Part shown: positions 1-4,000 of the stretch, piece by piece
Layout: each line of letters starts with the position of its first letter
How positions within the stretch are numbered: position 1 is the stretch's first letter
DNA from: CAZYEI01 sp964646425
GTDB taxonomy: Bacteria > Bacillota_I > Bacilli_A > RFN20 > JAISJY01
Direction: 5' to 3'
DNA: 5,520 nt
NCBI GenBank assembly: GCA_964646425.1
Contig: CAZYEI010000062.1
Coordinates: 1-5,520 of the forward strand
Made by a program: the position numbers and the translations under genes
The notes under the pieces: generated by a model
Seen by the model: only the letters and a program-made list of their open reading frames with translations
Told to the model about the DNA's origin: nothing
The model's database searches: none

Positions 1-60
1 AATCGTGGAAATGATATTGATAAGCCAAGAAATCTTGCAAAAAGTGTTACAGTATTATAA
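1..60 (+). CDS. glmS: Glutamine--fructose-6-phosphate aminotransferase (isomerizing), C-terminal end only
   Basis: Frame 1 reads 19 codons to a TAA at 58-60. The peptide ends DIDKPRNLAKSVTVL, which matches the very conserved GlmS C-terminal tail (DVDKPRNLAKSVTVE in well-known homologues). GlmS converts fructose-6-phosphate and glutamine to glucosamine-6-phosphate and glutamate in the cytosol, the committed step to UDP-GlcNAc. In the family this tail packs at the isomerase active site and includes the conserved lysine of the AKS motif, which is present here. The last residue is Leu where Glu is usual. The rest of the gene lies to the left of the window. It converges on glnA, and the same strand continues with glmM and glmU further right, which supports the call. 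The identification rests on a short but very distinctive motif. Confidence 0.9.
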   Translation, partial: NRGNDIDKPRNLAKSVTVL

Positions 61-90
61 ATGGCTTTGAAATTCAAAGCCATTTATATT
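56..90. terminator. Bidirectional intrinsic terminator between glmS and glnA
   Basis: A near-perfect inverted repeat has arms 56-71 and 73-88, with ATGGCTTTGAA (61-71) pairing with TTCAAAGCCAT (73-83) and AT pairs extending outward. The GC-containing core is GGCTTTG/CAAAGCC. T-rich sequence follows the plus-strand arm (TTTATATTTATAG); the minus-strand exit is less T-rich. The glmS stop codon lies inside the 5' arm, and the glnA stop begins two bases beyond the 3' arm. The hairpin therefore fills the whole gap between two convergent genes and probably ends transcription from both sides. Confidence 0.85.
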
Positions 91-1409
91 TATAGATCTA
101 GATATTTTTTTCTTTCAAAATTATGTACTTCTTCTTTATATTCTTGCCACTCAATTTTTTTAGCTTTTAAATATTTTTTATATAATAAGTCACCAAATGT
201 TTTTTGACAAAATATTGATTTTTCAAAATAATCAATTGCTTCTTTTAATGTTTCTGGCAATTTTTTTATTTCCTTTTTATTTATTTCTTCTTCTGTTAAT
301 GAATAAATATTTTCTTTATTTTCTTCAATATAATTTAAATCATTTTCAATTCCTTCTAAGCCAGCTGCAAGTATTCCACTAAGTAATAAATAAGGATTCG
401 CAGCTGAATCTGGATTTCTTACTTCAATTCTTGTTTTACTTCCTTTTGCAGATGGAATTCTAATCATCCCACTTCGATTTGCGCTTCCCCAACATATATA
501 ACACGGTGCTTCAAATCCTGGTACTAATCTTTTATATGAGTTAACTACTGGATTAGTAATTAGCGATAATTCTTCAGCATTTTTAATTATTCCTGATATA
601 AATTTATATGCAATATCGCTTAAATTGTTTGGTTCATCCTTACTATAAAAAATATTTTCATCATTATAGTTTGTTAACGAACAATTTACATGCATACCAT
701 TTCCAGCAATATTTTTAAATGGTTTAGGCATAAATGTCGCAATAAGTCCATGTTTTGTCGCAATCTGTTTAACGATATATTTAAATGTCTGTAAGTTATC
801 AGCTGCTTTTAAAGCATCAGTAAAATGACAATTGATTTCATTTTGTCCTGGTCCTACTTCATGATGACTTGATTCAACATTAAAATTTAATTTTTCAAGT
901 TCTAAAACAATGTCTTTTCGGCAATTTTCTGTTATATCAAATGGTGCCATATCAAAATAGCTTCCAGTATCCGAATAACTAATTTCATCATTATTTACTT
1001 TAAATAAATAAAATTCTGGTTCTAGGCCTACATTAAAGTTTCTATACCCTAGCTGATTCATTTTTTCTAAAGTCTTTTTAAGAATTGTTCTTGGATCAGC
1101 TAAAAATTCATTTTTATTATTATCTAGAATATCACAAATAATTCTTGCAGTTTTTCCATAACTATTTTCTTCTAATGGTAAGATTAAAAATGTATCTAAA
1201 TCTGGTTTTAAAAACATATCAGCTTCTTTAATTCTAACAAAACCTTCAATACTTGAACCATCAAACATTTGTTCATTTTTAAGAACTGTATCTAAACATC
1301 TTGATGGGACTTCTACACTTTTAACAGTACCTAACATATCTGTAAATTGTAATTTTAAGTATTTAACATTTTCTTTTTCTACGATTTGTTTAATTTGTTC
1401 TTTTGTCAT
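90..1409 (-). CDS. glnA: Glutamine synthetase type I (GSI-alpha class)
   Basis: This 439-residue cytosolic enzyme, expected to form a dodecamer, makes glutamine from glutamate, ammonia and ATP. Its length is normal for the GSI-alpha class (about 440-445). Visible motifs are the N-terminal beta-grasp domain with MFDGSSIEGF (48-57), the metal-binding GLEPEFYLF (128-136), SHHEVGPGQNEI (181-192), NGMH (237-240), NPVVNSYKRLVPGFEAPCY (286-304) and the R-x-EVRNPDSAANPY block (327-340). Arg59 in GFVRI corresponds to the Arg typical of feedback-inhibited GSI-alpha enzymes. The GSI-beta adenylylation loop (NLY-x-LPPEE type) is absent and reads NIYSLTEEE instead, so control by adenylylation is unlikely. 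An in-frame ATG 15 codons upstream (1454) is possible, but the ATG at 1409 has an excellent ribosome binding site and matches the family N-terminus (TKEQIKQIVEKENVKY). It converges on glmS and diverges from glmM. Its product is the nitrogen donor for GlmS. Confidence 0.97.
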   Translation of the reverse strand: MTKEQIKQIVEKENVKYLKLQFTDMLGTVKSVEVPSRCLDTVLKNEQMFDGSSIEGFVRIKEADMFLKPDLDTFLILPLEENSYGKTARIICDILDNNKNEFLADPRTILKKTLEKMNQLGYRNFNVGLEPEFYLFKVNNDEISYSDTGSYFDMAPFDITENCRKDIVLELEKLNFNVESSHHEVGPGQNEINCHFTDALKAADNLQTFKYIVKQIATKHGLIATFMPKPFKNIAGNGMHVNCSLTNYNDENIFYSKDEPNNLSDIAYKFISGIIKNAEELSLITNPVVNSYKRLVPGFEAPCYICWGSANRSGMIRIPSAKGSKTRIEVRNPDSAANPYLLLSGILAAGLEGIENDLNYIEENKENIYSLTEEEINKKEIKKLPETLKEAIDYFEKSIFCQKTFGDLLYKKYLKAKKIEWQEYKEEVHNFERKKYLDL

Positions 1410-1412
1410 TTT

Positions 1413-1419
1413 ATCACCT
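1413..1419 (-). promoter_or_regulatory. Ribosome binding site of glnA
   Basis: On the minus strand the sequence AGGTGAT is followed by AAA and ATG (1409-1407). AGGTGAT is an exact match to the 3' part of the anti-Shine-Dalgarno complement AAGGAGGTGAT. This fixes the start at 1409; the upstream in-frame ATG at 1454 has only A/T-rich sequence before it. Confidence 0.85.
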
Positions 1420-1467
1420 GGTATATTATATAATATTGCCTTTCTTTTTATCATTAATTTTTAATAT

Positions 1468-1495
1468 TTGTGCATATATATTATATGATTATAAA
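1468..1495 (+). promoter_or_regulatory. Possible promoter of the glmM-glmU operon
   Basis: On the plus strand TTGTGC (1468-1473), a 16-base spacer and TATAAA (1490-1495) form a moderate SigA-like pair. Transcription would start near 1502, giving a leader of about 100 bases before glmM. Its -10 box would overlap the -10 box of the divergent glnA promoter (1488-1493), so the two would compete for RNA polymerase. In sequence this AT-rich such matches arise easily by chance. No better plus-strand promoter was seen between 1455 and 1590. Confidence 0.3.
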
Positions 1496-1516
1496 CTTCT
1501 AGATTAAATTTGTCAA
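1488..1516 (-). promoter_or_regulatory. SigA-type promoter of glnA
   Basis: On the minus strand there is a perfect -35 box TTGACA (1516-1511), a 17-base spacer (1510-1494) and a perfect -10 box TATAAT (1493-1488). Transcription would start near 1481, giving a leader of roughly 70 bases before the ATG at 1409. The sequence just upstream of the -35 box (about 1517-1560) is dense in A and T runs, like an UP element. No convincing GlnR/TnrA box (TGTnAn7TnACA) was seen. A full consensus promoter implies strong basal expression unless a repressor acts on it. Confidence 0.85.
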
Positions 1517-1590
1517 GTAAAATATTTTTAAAAGAAAATTTTTTTCTTATTAAATGTTTTTCTTAAAAAATTATTTCTTTTGAAGTATGC

Positions 1591-1599
1591 AAGGAGGAG
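1591..1599 (+). promoter_or_regulatory. Ribosome binding site that decides the glmM start
   Basis: AAGGAGGAG is a near-ideal Shine-Dalgarno sequence. Eight bases separate the GGAGG core from codon 1606 (ATC), the standard spacing for initiation. No ATG, GTG or TTG lies at a useful distance in the glmM frame; the nearest in-frame ATG (1690) is about 90 bases downstream and would remove a conserved motif. Confidence 0.85.
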
Positions 1600-1605
1600 A
1601 TATAT

Positions 1606-2892
1606 ATCAAATATTTTGGCACAGATGGAATTAGAGATAAAGCAAGTAATCTGATTAAAAGTGGATTAATTTTTAGGTTAGGATTACGAATGAATTATTT
1701 CAATGTTCAAAATATAATTATTGGCTATGATACAAGAAATTCTAGCCAAACATTACTTTTTAATTTAGCATCAGGAATAATGGCATGTGGAATTAATGTT
1801 ATTGATGGTATGGTGTTACCAACAAGTGCAATTGCTTATTATACATATATTAAAAATATGGTCGGGATTATGATAACCGCAAGTCATAATAGTTTTGAAG
1901 ATAATGGTATCAAAATTTTTAAGAATGGAAAAAAAATATCTAACAATGATCTTGAAAAATTAGAGTCATTACTTGATGAAGAAATTGATTTTAATAACAT
2001 TCCTTGCGGACTTTATTTTAAAAGTTTTGAACCGCTTGAATTATATGAAAACTTTTTAACTAATTTAGAATGTAAAAATAATTTTAAACTTGCAATTGAT
2101 AGCGCAAATGGTTCTCTATCAAAAATTAGTGAAACTGTTTTAAATAAAATAAAAACATCAATTATTTATTACGGGAATAAACCAGATGGATTTAATATAA
2201 ATACTAGTGGTGTTATGTCAATTGATGGATTAATTAATATTATTAAACATAATAATGTCGATTATGCTTTTGCATATGATGGTGATGGTGATAGAATTAT
2301 TTTAATTGATAAAAATGGTTATTTATATTCAGGTGGAGAAATTGCATTTATAATTGCAAAATATTTTGAAAAATATAATTTGTTAAAATTAAAAAGAGTT
2401 GTATTATCTAAAACTACAAATTTAGGAATCATTCGTGCCTTTAAAAATGAAGGTTTTAAGGTTTATTTAAGTGATATTGGGGATACTAATGTTTCTTTAG
2501 TAATGAAGAATGTGTCAGCCGTAATTGGTGCTGAACCATCAGGCCACATTATTTTAAGTGATTATTTACCAACAAGCGATGCATTACTTACAACAATTAT
2601 ATTATTAAATATTTTTAAAGAAGATCCACTAATAAATTATAAAATTAAAAAAGATCCTGAAATTGAAAAAAACTATTTTACTCTTAATCCAGACACAATT
2701 CTAAATAATTTTGCAATTTTAGATTTTATCAATCATTATAAAAATGAATATCTTGAAAAAGGAAATATAATTTTAAGAAAAAGTGGTACAGAAAAAGTAA
2801 TTAGATTATATATAAGTAATCAAGATAAAACATTATTAGATACTTGTTTTAAAGAAATTGATAATCTCATTAATAAATTATTAGAAAGTTAA
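1606..2892 (+). CDS. glmM: Phosphoglucosamine mutase (probable AUC start codon)
   Basis: GlmM converts glucosamine-6-phosphate to glucosamine-1-phosphate through a phosphoserine intermediate, the middle step to UDP-GlcNAc, in the cytosol. The conserved N-terminus KYFGTDGIR directly follows codon ATC at 1606, correctly spaced from a strong Shine-Dalgarno, so I take ATC as the start (428 residues; usual length about 445-450). Starting at the ATG at 1690 would delete that substrate-phosphate-binding motif. Core motifs of the four domains are present: the catalytic serine in TASHN (Ser93), the metal loop DGDGDR (225-230), the sugar loop AEPSGH (309-314) and the phosphate loop RKSGTE (391-396). 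Several hallmark residues are changed: GIRD for GIRG, GYDTR for GRDTR, ASHNS for ASHNP, GDTNV for GDRYV. It is the first gene of an operon with glmU, 12 bases apart. Another alpha-D-phosphohexomutase specificity is possible, but the glmS and glmU neighbours favour GlmM. Confidence 0.92.
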   Translation: MKYFGTDGIRDKASNLIKSGLIFRLGLRMNYFNVQNIIIGYDTRNSSQTLLFNLASGIMACGINVIDGMVLPTSAIAYYTYIKNMVGIMITASHNSFEDNGIKIFKNGKKISNNDLEKLESLLDEEIDFNNIPCGLYFKSFEPLELYENFLTNLECKNNFKLAIDSANGSLSKISETVLNKIKTSIIYYGNKPDGFNINTSGVMSIDGLINIIKHNNVDYAFAYDGDGDRIILIDKNGYLYSGGEIAFIIAKYFEKYNLLKLKRVVLSKTTNLGIIRAFKNEGFKVYLSDIGDTNVSLVMKNVSAVIGAEPSGHIILSDYLPTSDALLTTIILLNIFKEDPLINYKIKKDPEIEKNYFTLNPDTILNNFAILDFINHYKNEYLEKGNIILRKSGTEKVIRLYISNQDKTLLDTCFKEIDNLINKLLES

Positions 2893-2904
2893 CACTATAT
2901 TTAT

Positions 2905-3981
2905 ATGTCTATATCAACAATTATTTTAGCGGCTGGTAATAATGTACGTTTTAGTTATGATTTTCCTAAATGCCTTTTTCCAATTATTAGACGGCCAATG
3001 CTTAGTTATTTACTTGATAATGTATGTAATCTTTTTGATACAAATATTTTAGTGGTTAAATATAAACAAGAAATGTTTGAGGATTTTATTCAAAATAGCG
3101 ATTATAAAAACTTCATTAATACTGTTGTTCAGTGTTCTAATAGTACAATTTCAGGCATATATAGTGGCTTTTTAGCGTGCCGTGATTCTAGNNNNNNNNN
3201 NNNNNNNNNNNNNNNNNNNNNNNNNNNNNNNNNNNNNNNNNNNNNNNNNNNNNNNNNNNNNNNNNNNNNNNNNNNNNNNNNNNNNNNNNNNAAAGTTGAA
3301 AATTATTTACGGATGGAAACAAATAAAATTCATATGAAAAATGGTGTATGTTTAGTTAACCCAGAAACTATTACTTTATCAAGTGATGTAAAAATTGGTA
3401 AGGGTACTATTATTTATCCAAACACATATATAACTGGAAAAACGATTATAAAAGAAAATAGCATTATTGGGCCTAATTCTGAACTTCATAATGCAATCAT
3501 TGGAAACAATACAATTATTAAGCATTCATTAGTTTATGATTCTATTATTGGTGATAATTGTGTAATTGGACCATTTGCACATTTAAGAATGAATAATGTC
3601 TTAAATAATAATATTAAAATTGGTAATTTTGTGGAATTAAAAGCAACATCAATTGATGATAATACTAAAGCTTCACATTTAAGTTACTGTGGTGATAGTA
3701 TCATCGGTAAAAATGTGAATATCGGTTGTGGTAGTATTACGGTTAATTATGACGGCAAAAACAAATATCAAACGAAAATTGGTGATAATGTATTTATCGG
3801 ATGTAATACGAATATGCTTGCGCCTATCGTGATTGAAGATAATGCACTTATTGCGGCTGGATCAACAATTTATGAAAATGTTCCTAAAAATTCTTTATCG
3901 ATTGCAAGAACATATCAAATTAACAAAGAAGGATATGCGCTTAAATACCCTCATATAAACAATAAACCCCTTAAGAATTAA
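2905..3981 (+). CDS. glmU: Bifunctional UDP-GlcNAc pyrophosphorylase / glucosamine-1-phosphate acetyltransferase, interrupted by an assembly gap
   Basis: GlmU acetylates glucosamine-1-phosphate and then transfers UMP to it, giving UDP-GlcNAc. Residues 1-95 begin a nucleotidyltransferase fold (ILAAG, then R-F and FPK). The part after the gap is a left-handed beta-helix of hexapeptide repeats (IG-x-x-x-x-I pattern) with the acetyltransferase residues intact: Arg in FAHLRM (codon 3586), Lys in VELK (3640), His and Tyr in ASHLSY (3676, 3685), NYDG (3745) and Lys (3763). The N-terminal half is divergent: G-x-G-T-R-M reads GNNVRF, and the QLGTGHA uridine-binding region is not recognisable after VVQ. 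Visible residues total 324 against about 455 in the family, so the 100-N gap (3192-3291) hides roughly 130 residues; the frame continuity through it is formal only. No strong Shine-Dalgarno precedes ATG 2905, so translation is probably coupled to glmM. Confidence 0.9.
   Translation: MSISTIILAAGNNVRFSYDFPKCLFPIIRRPMLSYLLDNVCNLFDTNILVVKYKQEMFEDFIQNSDYKNFINTVVQCSNSTISGIYSGFLACRDSXXXXXXXXXXXXXXXXXXXXXXXXXXXXXXXXXXKVENYLRMETNKIHMKNGVCLVNPETITLSSDVKIGKGTIIYPNTYITGKTIIKENSIIGPNSELHNAIIGNNTIIKHSLVYDSIIGDNCVIGPFAHLRMNNVLNNNIKIGNFVELKATSIDDNTKASHLSYCGDSIIGKNVNIGCGSITVNYDGKNKYQTKIGDNVFIGCNTNMLAPIVIEDNALIAAGSTIYENVPKNSLSIARTYQINKEGYALKYPHINNKPLKN
3192..3291. other. Assembly gap (100 Ns) inside glmU
   Basis: There are exactly 100 Ns, a common placeholder for a gap of unknown size. 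By comparison with normal GlmU length, the sequence missing is nearer 390 bases and covers the second half of the uridyltransferase domain. The join itself is plausible because both sides are parts of glmU in the right order and orientation. Confidence 0.97.
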
Positions 3982-4000
3982 CTTAAGGGATTTGTTGTTT
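3957..4000. terminator. Bidirectional intrinsic terminator overlapping the ends of glmU and the ABC permease gene
   Basis: The core stem CCCTTAAG (3968-3975) pairs with CTTAAGGG (3982-3989) around a six-base loop AATTAA. After one C/A mismatch the stem continues for about ten more pairs (3957-3966 with 3991-4000, one of them T-G). The glmU stop codon TAA (3979-3981) lies in the loop, and the stop of the convergent permease gene (3999-4001) lies at the base of the outer stem. T-rich sequence flanks the plus-strand exit (TTTGTTGTTT), and the minus-strand exit reads GGGTTTATTGTTT. It should act on both transcripts. Confidence 0.88.

Noticed and set aside
197..382. 61-codon plus-strand reading frame inside glnA
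   Set aside because: It is antisense to the strongly conserved glnA coding sequence, is low-complexity Phe/Leu-rich, and has no ribosome binding site; a shadow of the AT-rich gene.
1410..1454. Longer glnA starting at the ATG at 1454 (15 extra residues)
   Set aside because: The extra residues do not match the family N-terminus and no Shine-Dalgarno precedes that ATG, while the ATG at 1409 has an ideal one.
1410..1605. Riboswitch, glmS-type ribozyme or GlnR box in the intergenic region
   Set aside because: The region is almost entirely A/T runs with no conserved core or GC-bearing helices, and no TGTnAn7TnACA match was found. A glmS ribozyme would precede glmS, which lies outside the window.
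1587..1634. Short frame ATG 1587 to TAG 1632-1634 (15 codons) over the glmM ribosome binding site, as a leader peptide
   Set aside because: It has no ribosome binding site of its own, contains the glmM Shine-Dalgarno sequence, and shows no attenuator structure downstream.
1690..2892. glmM starting at the ATG at 1690
   Set aside because: It would remove the conserved KYFGTDGIR motif, which is encoded in frame directly upstream after a strong ribosome binding site.
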